Of a stretch of DNA of 64,000 nt, positions 9,020-20,290 are shown piece after piece. The stretch is taken from the NCBI RefSeq assembly GCF_900110065.1, contig NZ_FOCI01000018.1, positions 1-64,000 on the forward strand, given 5' to 3'. Within the stretch, counting starts at the first letter, position 1; every line of letters begins with the position of its first letter. The notes under the pieces are model-generated. The model was not told the origin of the DNA and did not search any database. It saw nothing but the letters and a program-made list of their open reading frames with translations. The stretch is from Loktanella fryxellensis (GTDB lineage Bacteria > Pseudomonadota > Alphaproteobacteria > Rhodobacterales > Rhodobacteraceae). Both the position numbers and the translations under genes were made by a program.

Positions 9020-10924
9020 TCAGCTCTGTCCTTCGACACCCTGCGCGAAATGCGCGCCACCCTCGACCCAGCGGGCGACGACGGCGCGCAGGGCCACCTC
9101 GTCGGCGGTCTCGATGGCGCGGCGCAGGGCCTTGATGGCCGATGCCATCTCCAGCTCCGACAGGGCGGCCTCGTTAGCCTGCAGGATCTTGGGGTGCGGC
9201 GTGGTCAGTTGACCCTCACCGATCAGCAGTTCCTCGTGGATCTTCTCGCCGGGACGCAAGCCGGTGATGCGGATCTCGATGTCGCCGTCCGGATCGGCCG
9301 CATCGCGCACGCTATAGCCTGCGGCGGCGATCATCTGGCGCGCAAGGTCGTAGATCGGCATCGGCTCGCCCATGTCGAGCACGAAGACATCGCCGCCGGA
9401 CGCGAACGACCCCGCCACCAGCACCAGCTTGGCCGCCTCGGGAATCGTCATGAAATAGCGCGTCACCTCGCGGTGGGTCAGGGTCACGGGACCGCCCTTG
9501 GCGATCTGGTCCTGGAACAGCGGGATCACCGACCCGGATGAGCCCATGACGTTGCCGAACCGCACCATGGTGAACACGCTGCGCCGCCCGGTCGCGGTCA
9601 CGGCGCTGCGGCTGGCCAGATCCTGCACCACCAGTTCGGCCATCCGCTTGGACGCGCCCATCATGTTCTGCGGCCGCACCGCCTTGTCGCTCGAGATCAG
9701 GATGAAGCGTTCGACGCGGGCATTCGCCGCCGCCTGTGCCAGCACCTGGGTGCCCAGCACGTTGTTGGACATGCCGACGACCGGGTTGCTCTCGACCAGC
9801 GGCACATGCTTGTAGGCGGCGGCGTGCAGGACGACCTGCACGCCGTGGTCTGCCATGATCCGCGCCATCAGGCCCGCGTCGGTGATCGACCCCAGCACCG
9901 GGACGATGTCGGTCTGCTGGCGCCGCAGCAGCGCGCGCAGTTCCATGTCGATGGTATAGAGCGCCAGTTCGCTGATCTCGCACAGCACCAGTTTCGCGGG
10001 ATTGCGCCCCAAGAGCTGACGGCAGAGTTCTGAGCCGATCGACCCGCCGGCCCCGGTGATCAGGATCACGCGCCCCGCATAGGTGGTCCCGCCGTCGGGC
10101 AGCGCCGCATCCAGCGCCTCGCGTCCCAGGAACCGCCCCGGCACCACGGGCTGCAACTGATCCAGCAGCGGCACGCGCCCCGTCAGCTGAGCGAAGGACG
10201 GCACCGCCTGCACCTCCACGCCCAGATCCTCGAGCCTGCGGGACAGCTGCGCCTGCTGGGGGCGCGATGCGGACGGCATCGCCAGCAGGACCCGGTCGAT
10301 GTGGTGGCTGCGGATCAGATCCTCGACCGCCATCGGGCCATAGACCGTCAGGCCCTGCACGATGGTGCCCTGGGTCGCCACGTTGTCGTCGACGAAGGCC
10401 ACGGGAAAGATCCGCTCGTCCGTGCGCAGCGCCGCGGCCAGTTGCCGGCCCGTGGCGCCGGCGCCATAGATCAGCACCCGCGTCTGGTCCTGACCGCGCC
10501 GGTAGATGCCCAGCAGCAGTTGCAGCATCCCCATGCGCGCCGCCACCGCCAGCAGGAAATAGACGATCGCGAAATTGATGAAGCTGGCCAGCGGCGTGCC
10601 GAAGCCCGCCATGTCATCGAGCACCGCCGCCGCCAGACCCAGCAGCACCGCATGCAGGCCGGTCAGGGCGACCGCATGGCTTTCGTAGGATTTCAGCTGG
10701 ATCAGCGGCAGGCCCAGCACCGACGACAGCAATCCGCCGATCGCCATCAGCAGCGGCAGCGCCAGCCAGTGACCGACGATGGTGGCCCCCAGTCCTGCCC
10801 CGTCTGCGGGCAGACCCTGCAGGGCGATGGCCCCCAGAAGGGCGGCCGGGATCAGCACGACATCGACGGCCAGCAGGACGACCCGCTTGGCACGGCGCGA
10901 CAGGGCGCTGATCGTTCGGTACAT
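9020..10924 (-). CDS. Membrane-bound nucleotide-sugar 4,6-dehydratase (CapD/WbpM family)
   Basis: A 634-residue protein. The N-terminus has four hydrophobic segments (residues ~15-130), then a first Rossmann domain (VLIYGAGATGRQLAAAL) and a C-terminal extended SDR domain (VILITGAGGSIGSELCRQ). The catalytic region reads SSDKAVRPQNMMGASKR: the usual SDR tyrosine is methionine (MxxxK), the altered Ser-Met-Lys triad known for WbpM/PglF-type UDP-GlcNAc dehydratases. It probably converts UDP-GlcNAc to the 4-keto-6-deoxy sugar at the inner membrane for a 6-deoxy amino sugar in the glycan. The start was placed at MYRTISALSRRAKR with AAAGGA upstream; the frame is open further upstream but that part lacks family character. 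Confidence 0.9.
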   Translation of the reverse strand: MYRTISALSRRAKRVVLLAVDVVLIPAALLGAIALQGLPADGAGLGATIVGHWLALPLLMAIGGLLSSVLGLPLIQLKSYESHAVALTGLHAVLLGLAAAVLDDMAGFGTPLASFINFAIVYFLLAVAARMGMLQLLLGIYRRGQDQTRVLIYGAGATGRQLAAALRTDERIFPVAFVDDNVATQGTIVQGLTVYGPMAVEDLIRSHHIDRVLLAMPSASRPQQAQLSRRLEDLGVEVQAVPSFAQLTGRVPLLDQLQPVVPGRFLGREALDAALPDGGTTYAGRVILITGAGGSIGSELCRQLLGRNPAKLVLCEISELALYTIDMELRALLRRQQTDIVPVLGSITDAGLMARIMADHGVQVVLHAAAYKHVPLVESNPVVGMSNNVLGTQVLAQAAANARVERFILISSDKAVRPQNMMGASKRMAELVVQDLASRSAVTATGRRSVFTMVRFGNVMGSSGSVIPLFQDQIAKGGPVTLTHREVTRYFMTIPEAAKLVLVAGSFASGGDVFVLDMGEPMPIYDLARQMIAAAGYSVRDAADPDGDIEIRITGLRPGEKIHEELLIGEGQLTTPHPKILQANEAALSELEMASAIKALRRAIETADEVALRAVVARWVEGGAHFAQGVEGQS

Positions 10925-11177
10925 CGCGGGTCCGGTCCTTTGGCGTGATCCGTCCTTGTGCGCCGGACAGCGCAAAAATTCAAGGCAACGGTCCGGTTTT
11001 CCCCGCAATCCCTGTTCCAGTGTGCCCTTGGTGCGGCATCGATCCGGCGCATTTGCCACGAACTCGCGTCTAATCCGCGCCAAGGACCACGCAGGCGTCG
11101 CAATTCCGCCCGCCCCCCTGCCTGCCCGCCGCGCCAAGACCGGACCCACCCAGTCCTGACCGCAAGGCCCGCCCCCG

Positions 11178-14100
11178 ATGGGAGATCTGACACGCATCGC
11201 CAGCGTGGTGCCCCCCGGCGCCACCGCCCTGTCCCACGTGACCGACCTGACCCTCGTGGCGGGGCGGCTTTATGCCACGACGCGGGCTGACGGGCGACTG
11301 GACAGCTGGACCATCACGGGATCCGGCCTGTCGCTGCGCGACAGCGTGGATCATGCAGGTCCCCTGCGCGCGGGCAGCGACGGCGGGATCGCCGTGCTGG
11401 ATCTGGATGCGGGGACGCGCCTGCTGACGGGGGGGGGCGGCAGCACAGGGGCGCTGGTGCTGCGCGCGCCCACCGCGGCGGGCGATCTGCCGGACGGCAC
11501 CGTGCTGGCGGGCACCACGGGCAGCATCGCGACCCTGCAGCACGCCACGACGGTCACCCTCTCGAACGGCAGCCACGTGGTCTATGGCGGGCTGGGGGGG
11601 CTGAACGGGCTGGGGCAGCTGACCTTCAATGCCGGCGGGTCGCTGGTGTCGCAGCAGACGGTGGCAGACCAGACCACGACCTATGCGGCCCGCGTCACCG
11701 GCACCGCCAGCGCCGTGGTCGGCGGTCAAACCTGGCTTTATGCGGCGTCCGGGACCGAACACGGGATCACCAGCTACCGGGTGGCCGCCAATGGCGCGCT
11801 GACGGCGGTGCAGGCCACGGGCAACCCCGACGGGCTGTGGATCGCCAGCCCCACCGCGCTGGAGGGTGTGCGTCTGGCCGGACGCGACCATCTGGTGCTG
11901 GCCAGTGCGGGCACCCACAGCCTGACCGTCCTGCGCCCGGAGGCGGACGGCACGCTGACCATCGTGGACCACCTGCTCGACACCCGCGACACCCGCTTCG
12001 GCGGGGTCGCGGCGCTGGCGGTGGTGGAACACGCGGGCACCGTGCATGTCATCGCGGGCGGCGCCGACGACGGGATCACCGTGCTGCAACTGCTGCCCGA
12101 CGGGCAGCTCGTGACGCGTGCCACGCTCGCGGATGGACGCGATACGACGCTGGCCAACGTGTCGGCCATCGCGGCCCTGGGGCGTGGCGACGGGCTGGAC
12201 ATCTTCGTCGCGTCATCGTCGGAACATGGCCTGACGCGGCTGCGCTACGACATGGGGCCTGCCGGGCAGACGCTGGTCGCCGCCGCCGCGGGCCAGACCC
12301 TGAGCGGCACGGCGGGGGGCGACGTGGTGATCGGCGGCGTGGGGCCCGACCGGCTGGCGGGGGGGGCGGGCGACGACATCCTGCGCGACGGCGGCGGCAG
12401 CGACACGCTGACGGGGGGGACCGGGGCCGACATCTTCGTGCTGGCCAGCGACGGGGTGCGCGACACGATCACCGATTTTCAGGTCGGTGTGGACCGCATC
12501 GACCTGTCCGCCTGGCCGATGCTGCGGTCGCGCGACCAGCTGACGCTGGCGCTGACCGCCACCGGGTTCACCATCGGCTATGGCACCGAAGTGCTGGTGG
12601 TGAACGCCGCCGACGGGCGCACCATCGACCACCGCACCCTGACCACCGCCGACCTGATGGGCGGCGCCCGCATCCCGCAGGTCATCCTGCCGGGGTTCGC
12701 GGGACCGGTGTTTCCCCGCGCGACCGTGACCCAGGGGGCGGGTGGCAGCCTTCCGGATGCGGGCGCCACTCCGGGTGCACCGCCCGTGCTGGCAGGCGTG
12801 CTGGTCATCGGCGGCATCACGTTCCTCACTCACCGCATGGGCACACGTGACGGCCTGTTCCGCGTCGGTACCACCGGCAGCGAGCGCATCGTTGCGAGCG
12901 ATCGCAACGACAAGATCGACGGACGCGGCGGGTCCGACAGCATCTGGGGGAAGGGCGGCACCGACATCCTGTATGGCGACACCGGCAACGACGCCATCGC
13001 CGGAGAGGCGGGCGACGACGCCCTGTTCGGCGAGGAGGGTGACGACCGCCTCTATGGCGGCACGGGTCAGGACCGCCTGATCGGTGCCGCTGGCCGAGAC
13101 CGCCTGTATGGCGGCGATGGCGACGACGTCATCGACGGCGGGTCCGGCGACGACCATCTGGTGGGCGGCACCGGCCGCGACCGGCTGACCGATCCCAGCG
13201 GCCTGAACCGGCTCTATGGTGGAGATGGTCATGACATCCTGACCGGCGGAATCGCATCCGACAGTCTCTATGGTGGCGCGGGCAACGACATCCTCGCGGC
13301 CAAGGCTGGCAACGACCGGCTCGTGGGCGAGGACGGCGACGATCGGCTCTATGGCGGTGATGGCGACGACAAGGTCTGGGGCGGGGAAGGACGCGACATC
13401 CTGTATGGTCGAACCGGCAACGATCAACTGGCCGGCGACGCCGGTGATGACGTGATCTTCGGCGAAGCGGGGTCCGACAGCCTGTGGGGCGGCACCGGAA
13501 ACGACAGCCTTGACGGCGGTACCGACAACGATCGGCTGTGGGGCCGCGACGGCAACGACCGCTTAAGCGGCAATGATGGCGACGACATCCTGTATGGCGA
13601 CGCCGGACGCGACGAGGTGATGGGCAAGGACGGGCGCGACCTGCTCTATGGTGGGCTGGACGGCGACCGGATGTACGGCGGCGAAGGCGATGACACCGTT
13701 TATGGCGACGACGGCAATGACGAGATCTATGGCGGCACGGGAAGCGGCAGCGACAGGCTGTGGGGTGGGGCCGGCGACGACGTGATCGATGGCAACAGCG
13801 GCGCCGACATGCTGGACGGAGGCGACGGCAACGACACTCTGCGGGGCGGCGACGACGCGGACAGGCTCTATGGCGGGGCTGGACGGGACCGGGTTGAAGG
13901 GGGGGCCGGCCACGACCTGTTGCAGGGTGGTGCGGATAACGACGTCCTTCAGGGCGGAGAAGGGAACGACACCGTGACCGGCGACGACGGCGACGACACG
14001 CTCTTGGGTGAAGCGGGCAACGATACACTGGCAGGGTCTGCAGGCCGCGATACCCTGATGGGGGGCGGTGGAAACGATCGGTTGGACGGTGGTATTGGCG

Positions 14101-14393
14101 ACGATACGCTGGACGGCGGCGCAGGTGACGATGTCATGACGGGCGGGCTTGGGGCCGATACCTTCGTCTTCGGCGATGGCCTCGACCGTATCTCAGATTT
14201 CGACACCGGGGCAGACCGCCTGACACTGGATACCGACCTATGGGACGGCGACCTGATCCCGGCGGATGTCCTGTTCCTCTACGGCACGCGGGTGGACGGG
14301 TCGACGGTGCTCGACTTCGGCAACGGCGACGTGCTGACCCTGACCGGGATCATCGATTGGGACCTTCTGGCAGATCGAATCGGTTATATGTAG
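11178..14393 (+). CDS. RTX calcium-binding protein with N-terminal beta-propeller and two RTX modules
   Basis: A 1071-residue protein. Residues ~1-360 consist of repeating units such as GITVLQLLPDGQLV and HSLTVLRPEADGTLTIV, consistent with a beta-propeller. A first RTX block (~374-427, GGAGDDILRDGGGSD) is followed by a typical RTX C-terminal unit (ADIFVLASDG, ITDFQVGVDRIDLSAW). After a Gly/Pro-rich linker a second, far longer array of GGxGxDxLxG nonapeptides runs from ~560 to ~995 and closes with ADTFVFGDGLDRISDFDTGADRLTL. The protein therefore seems to contain two secretion-type modules. It is probably exported by a type I system (none is encoded here) and could bind the polysaccharide at the cell surface. 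No enzymatic motif is seen. The stop converges with the sugar-transferase gene across a short A+T-rich gap. Confidence 0.85.
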   Translation: MGDLTRIASVVPPGATALSHVTDLTLVAGRLYATTRADGRLDSWTITGSGLSLRDSVDHAGPLRAGSDGGIAVLDLDAGTRLLTGGGGSTGALVLRAPTAAGDLPDGTVLAGTTGSIATLQHATTVTLSNGSHVVYGGLGGLNGLGQLTFNAGGSLVSQQTVADQTTTYAARVTGTASAVVGGQTWLYAASGTEHGITSYRVAANGALTAVQATGNPDGLWIASPTALEGVRLAGRDHLVLASAGTHSLTVLRPEADGTLTIVDHLLDTRDTRFGGVAALAVVEHAGTVHVIAGGADDGITVLQLLPDGQLVTRATLADGRDTTLANVSAIAALGRGDGLDIFVASSSEHGLTRLRYDMGPAGQTLVAAAAGQTLSGTAGGDVVIGGVGPDRLAGGAGDDILRDGGGSDTLTGGTGADIFVLASDGVRDTITDFQVGVDRIDLSAWPMLRSRDQLTLALTATGFTIGYGTEVLVVNAADGRTIDHRTLTTADLMGGARIPQVILPGFAGPVFPRATVTQGAGGSLPDAGATPGAPPVLAGVLVIGGITFLTHRMGTRDGLFRVGTTGSERIVASDRNDKIDGRGGSDSIWGKGGTDILYGDTGNDAIAGEAGDDALFGEEGDDRLYGGTGQDRLIGAAGRDRLYGGDGDDVIDGGSGDDHLVGGTGRDRLTDPSGLNRLYGGDGHDILTGGIASDSLYGGAGNDILAAKAGNDRLVGEDGDDRLYGGDGDDKVWGGEGRDILYGRTGNDQLAGDAGDDVIFGEAGSDSLWGGTGNDSLDGGTDNDRLWGRDGNDRLSGNDGDDILYGDAGRDEVMGKDGRDLLYGGLDGDRMYGGEGDDTVYGDDGNDEIYGGTGSGSDRLWGGAGDDVIDGNSGADMLDGGDGNDTLRGGDDADRLYGGAGRDRVEGGAGHDLLQGGADNDVLQGGEGNDTVTGDDGDDTLLGEAGNDTLAGSAGRDTLMGGGGNDRLDGGIGDDTLDGGAGDDVMTGGLGADTFVFGDGLDRISDFDTGADRLTLDTDLWDGDLIPADVLFLYGTRVDGSTVLDFGNGDVLTLTGIIDWDLLADRIGYM

Positions 14394-14420
14394 GATATAC
14401 TATAATATTAAGTTTAGAGC

Positions 14421-15035
14421 CTATTTCCGCCGGAACGGCCGGGCTGCCGTGCGCCCGATCAGCAGCAGATCCCAGCACAGGTTGCGATGACGTGCATAGA
14501 TCAGGTCGAGCCGCGCCTTGGCCGGCACGCAGCGGCGGCGATAGACCGCATCGGTCGCCTCCGGCGTGGTGCAGGCAGCCAGCAGACGCTCTTCGTGGGC
14601 GTGATAGGTCAGGCTGGCGAGCCCGGTGATCCCCGGACGGCTTTGCAGCACGGGACCGTAGATGTCGGGGTAATCCTCGACATAGCGACGCAGTGGCGGG
14701 CGCGGACCCACGAGGCTCATGTCGCCGCGCAGCACGTTCCACAGCTGCGGGATCTCGTCGGCACGGCTGCGCCGCAGCAGACGGTGCAGGAGGCGCATCC
14801 GGGCCTGCTTGTCGCCGCCCGTGACGCCGCCCACCCGGTCGGCGCCGACCGGCATGGTGCGCAGCTTGATCAGGCCGAAGGCGCGGGTCGGGCTGCGCAT
14901 CCGTTCGCTGACATAGAACAGGGGCCGCCCTTCGGCTACCGCCATGACCACAAGCAATACCGCCAACAGTGGCAGCAGCAGGGTCCCCAGCAGCAGCGCC
15001 AGCGTAACGTCGAGCAGGCGTTTTCCGAGGGTCAT
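14421..15035 (-). CDS. Initiating sugar-phosphate transferase (bacterial sugar transferase family)
   Basis: A 204-residue polyprenyl-phosphate hexose-1-phosphate transferase of the short ExoY/PglC-like kind. It has one N-terminal membrane helix (LLDVTLALLLGTLLLPLLAV), the LIKLRTM motif, SRADEIPQLWNVLRGDMSLVGPRP, and GITGLASLTY. It would load the first sugar phosphate onto undecaprenyl phosphate at the cytoplasmic face. The true ATG at 15035 overlaps the epimerase stop as ATGA; the frame continues upstream through that gene only as a shadow. Co-occurrence with an ABC-type exporter, rather than Wzx/Wzy, is notable. Confidence 0.9.
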   Translation of the reverse strand: MTLGKRLLDVTLALLLGTLLLPLLAVLLVVMAVAEGRPLFYVSERMRSPTRAFGLIKLRTMPVGADRVGGVTGGDKQARMRLLHRLLRRSRADEIPQLWNVLRGDMSLVGPRPPLRRYVEDYPDIYGPVLQSRPGITGLASLTYHAHEERLLAACTTPEATDAVYRRRCVPAKARLDLIYARHRNLCWDLLLIGRTAARPFRRK

Positions 15036-15850
15036 GCGGGGCGCGTCCGCTGGATCAGAGCCTCTGCCATGGCGGCCGCATCGCCGGACGGCAATGGGCA
15101 GATGTCCTGCAACAGGGTCACATCCAGCGCCAGATCGGGCAAGGCCCCCGGACCCGAATCGCGCCAGACAAAGGGCACGTCCGCCGCCCGCAGCACGTCG
15201 GCCATCGCGGTGGACCCGGGCCGCGCCACGTTCACAATGGGCGGCAGCGTGGGTGCCGCCAGCAGACAGCGCACGACATGTGCCAGATCGGCGGGTGTCA
15301 GCATGGCGCGGCACGGGCCCTGCCCGTCCGCAAAGCGATCGAGGACGACGTCGCCACGGGCGATGCCCTCGGCCAGCGCATCGCAGCCCGCGACGTTGCC
15401 GATCCGCAGATGCGTCACATGGGCGCCCGTCACCGCCCGCTCCATCGCCAGCTTGGCGGCCCCATATGGGCTGGCGGGGGCGGGGGGCGTGTCCTCTCGC
15501 AACAGACCCTGTTGCGGGCCATAGACGGCCTGGCTCGAGGCGACCAGCACCCGCACCCCAAGGGCCGCGCCAAGGTCGGCACAGGCACGGGCAAGGGCGG
15601 TGTTCAGCGCAAGGGCGGTCGCATCGCCATGGGTGACGCCCGCCAGCACGACGATGCCGTCGATGGGGGGCAGGTGAGAAGGAGCGGCATTCAGGATGTC
15701 CCACGCCCACGTGTCCCCTGCCCCGTCCCGGGTCTGCCACAGGGGTTGTGGCGCATCGGCCGGCCAGACGCGGCGCAGCGCGCGCCCGAGGCGACCAGAT
15801 GCCCCGAGGATCAGGGGACCGCGAACCATCTGTGGGGCCGGATCATGCAT
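15032..15850 (-). CDS. NAD-dependent epimerase/dehydratase family protein
   Basis: A 272-residue extended-SDR protein. LILGASGRLGRAL is the nucleotide-binding loop, VASSQAVYG and SPYGAAKLAMER supply the catalytic Ser and YxxxK pair. It is shorter than typical sugar epimerases, so it may have a reduced substrate domain. It is coupled to the sugar transferase by a four-base overlap, suggesting it makes or edits the first sugar (as the PglC/WbpL partners do with a 4-keto sugar reductase). An internal ATG at 15829 (MVRGPLILGASG) is an equally good start. Confidence 0.75.
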   Translation of the reverse strand: MHDPAPQMVRGPLILGASGRLGRALRRVWPADAPQPLWQTRDGAGDTWAWDILNAAPSHLPPIDGIVVLAGVTHGDATALALNTALARACADLGAALGVRVLVASSQAVYGPQQGLLREDTPPAPASPYGAAKLAMERAVTGAHVTHLRIGNVAGCDALAEGIARGDVVLDRFADGQGPCRAMLTPADLAHVVRCLLAAPTLPPIVNVARPGSTAMADVLRAADVPFVWRDSGPGALPDLALDVTLLQDICPLPSGDAAAMAEALIQRTRPA

Positions 15851-15902
15851 CGTAGTCCACCACCTCCGGCCCCTCCTGCGAGCGTCGCAGGTGGACGCGG
15901 CG

Positions 15903-17480
15903 TTAGACGATAATCAGGTCGTTGGCCAGCAGACTCAGACTGTTCACGTTTTCGACCGTCAGCACATGACCGCCGCCGAAATCGAAGACCGCATCTCCTT
16001 TTACGATCTCACCGAGCGCCATGGCGCGGTTCACGGTCATGTCGCCGCCACCCAAGCTGCGGGCGATGCCGATGGTATCGACGTTGTTCTGGAAATCTAC
16101 CACGAGGTCACGGCCCGCGGTAAAAACGAACAGATCAGACCCCGTACCGCCCCACAGCCTATCATTGCCACTTTCGCCGTTTAAGCGGTCGTTCCCGCTG
16201 CCACCAAAGAGTTGGTCGTCGCCACTGCTGCCCCAGATCCTGTCGTTGTCCGAGTCGCCATACAGGCGGTCGTTCCCGCTGCCGCCATAGAGATTGTCGT
16301 TGCCGCTACTGCCCCAGATCCTGTCGTTGTCCGAGTCGCCATACAGGCGGTCGTTCCCGCTACCGCCATAAAGATCGTCGCTTCCGCTGCCACCCCATAG
16401 CATGTCGTTGCCCGATCCGCCTGCAAGCGCATCATTGCCCGATCCTCCGGAAAGCGCATCGTTGCCGGAATCGCCCCAAAGCTTGTCGTTGCCCGTGTTG
16501 CCCCACAGCTTGTCGGCTGCAGATCCGCCGAACATCCGGTCGTTGCCACCCCCGCCGTCCATCCGGTTGCGTCCCGCATTGCCGGTCAGCGTGTTTCCGG
16601 CTGCCGATCCATGCAGTTCCAGATCGCCGACACCCAGCAGGCGGGCACTGGCGACGCCGGACACCAGCCGGGTGTCGCCGGACAGATCCAGCCGCAGCGC
16701 GCCGTCCCTCTGCGTCACCACGTCAAGTTTCACGTTGCCGTCGGTCAGATCCACCATGACCTGGGCCAGCGTCGTGCCGCCACGCCCGACTGCGACCGCC
16801 ACGGCGTCGTCCGGATTGACCGCAATGCCATAGCCGCCGGCCGCTTCGGTCGTATCCCTCGTGCTGCCGGACCGGACCCAGACGTCGCGCTGCCCCTCGC
16901 CGATGGAATAGAAGTTGTCGCGGTCAGAATCGCGGTAGGCGACGCCCGTCACATGGGACTTCGACCCGGACATGGCGAACTTCTCGGTCAGCATGGACGA
17001 ATTGTAGGTCTTGCCGCCATGGGTGAAGGATCCGGCGACCTGACCGATGCCGATCTGTTCCATCGCGGCGGCAAAGGTGTTCACCCGGTGCCCTGACGAC
17101 CGATAAAGGCCCTCGTGGTGGTCCTCGATCGCGGCGGCCATGTCGACCTTGCCGGTGCTGCCGATCCAGGCCAGATTTTCGCGCCACCCCCAACTGCCTT
17201 CAAAGCGGTAGCCCGCCCCCTGCATCCGCGCGCCCGCGTTCGATCCGCCCTGCCCGGTGTGCGAGAACGTGTCCGCATCCAGCATCCAGCGGCTGTGGGC
17301 ATCGGCGGCCTGTTCCAGATCCGCATCCGGGGCCAGCACCTGCTTGGCCTTGGTGTCGATGGTGCCCGACGCCAGCCCGTCGTTCAGACCGACGCGATAG
17401 CGGGCGGCCTCCGCGGCGGGGTCGAGACGCGCGCGGTTGATGAGTTCGAGCAGATATTGTTCACCGGCAGTGAGAGTCAT
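15903..17480 (-). CDS. CAP/SCP-domain RTX calcium-binding protein
   Basis: A 525-residue protein. Residues ~1-170 are a CAP (SCP/PR1-like, bacterial YkwD-type) domain: EQYLLELINRARLDP at the start, AADAHSRWMLDADTFSHTG, NLAWIGSTG and HHEGLYRSSGHRVNTFAAAMEQIGIG, which contain the conserved His and Glu residues of the cleft. A middle beta region (~200-280) is followed by RTX nonapeptides (~285-450) and a C-terminal unit (SDLFVFTAGRDLVVDFQNNVDTIGI). There is no N-terminal signal peptide, consistent with C-terminal type I secretion. GAGG lies seven bases before the ATG. It may be an extracellular matrix or surface protein co-regulated with the polysaccharide. Confidence 0.85.
   Translation of the reverse strand: MTLTAGEQYLLELINRARLDPAAEAARYRVGLNDGLASGTIDTKAKQVLAPDADLEQAADAHSRWMLDADTFSHTGQGGSNAGARMQGAGYRFEGSWGWRENLAWIGSTGKVDMAAAIEDHHEGLYRSSGHRVNTFAAAMEQIGIGQVAGSFTHGGKTYNSSMLTEKFAMSGSKSHVTGVAYRDSDRDNFYSIGEGQRDVWVRSGSTRDTTEAAGGYGIAVNPDDAVAVAVGRGGTTLAQVMVDLTDGNVKLDVVTQRDGALRLDLSGDTRLVSGVASARLLGVGDLELHGSAAGNTLTGNAGRNRMDGGGGNDRMFGGSAADKLWGNTGNDKLWGDSGNDALSGGSGNDALAGGSGNDMLWGGSGSDDLYGGSGNDRLYGDSDNDRIWGSSGNDNLYGGSGNDRLYGDSDNDRIWGSSGDDQLFGGSGNDRLNGESGNDRLWGGTGSDLFVFTAGRDLVVDFQNNVDTIGIARSLGGGDMTVNRAMALGEIVKGDAVFDFGGGHVLTVENVNSLSLLANDLIIV
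16230..16391. repeat. 81-bp tandem duplication inside the RTX array
   Basis: Two almost identical 81-base units (16230-16310 and 16311-16391) each encode three RTX nonapeptides. They differ at only a few positions, far fewer than the neighbouring nonapeptide repeats, so this is a recent in-frame duplication of 27 residues. Confidence 0.8.
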
Positions 17481-17629
17481 GGCAGCCTCTGTTGTCGATC
17501 TGTGCACATCCTCCGTCCTGCGGTGCAGCGCCGGGACGGGGATGGTGCGGTCAAGATCGACGATTGGGCGCAAATGGGTCGGCACCGTGGCACGTAACGG
17601 TCCGGGACGCGGCATAGAGCGCGTTTTGT

Positions 17630-17646
17630 CACAACACAGCGTTGTG
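17630..17646. promoter_or_regulatory. Inverted repeat upstream of the CAP-RTX gene
   Basis: CACAAC (17630-17635) and GTTGTG (17641-17646) form a perfect six-base dyad with a five-base centre, about 150 bases upstream of the leftward CAP-RTX gene. The size and position fit a transcription-factor site. No cognate regulator is identified. Confidence 0.35.
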
Positions 17647-17689
17647 GATATCGCGACAATCATCCGCCACCGCCGCAGCGATCAGGTCT

Positions 17690-17744
17690 GCGGGTGACAG
17701 GACGGCCGGCGGGCCGGTGCGGCCGGCCCTGCCGTCTGTCCCGC
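17690..17744 (-). terminator. Long imperfect GC hairpin after the export lipoprotein gene
   Basis: A 55-base imperfect palindrome: arms beginning GCGGG and ending CCCGC, with a GGCCGGC/GCCGGCC inner stem. It sits immediately after the stop of the leftward export lipoprotein gene and before the CAP-RTX promoter region. It lacks a T run, so it is a plausible but unproven terminator. Confidence 0.45.
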
Positions 17745-17746
17745 GA

Positions 17747-20268
<2,522 letters not shown>

Positions 20269-20290
20269 ATGCTGCGACGGATCCCGCTGC

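Noticed and set aside
12213-13427. Leftward open frame opposite the RTX gene
   Set aside because: Caused by the 27-base periodic coding repeats on the other strand; no domain recognised.
12840-14170. CRISPR-like regular repeats
   Set aside because: Period 27 bases, in frame, encoding GGxGxDxLxG nonapeptides; there are no unique spacers.
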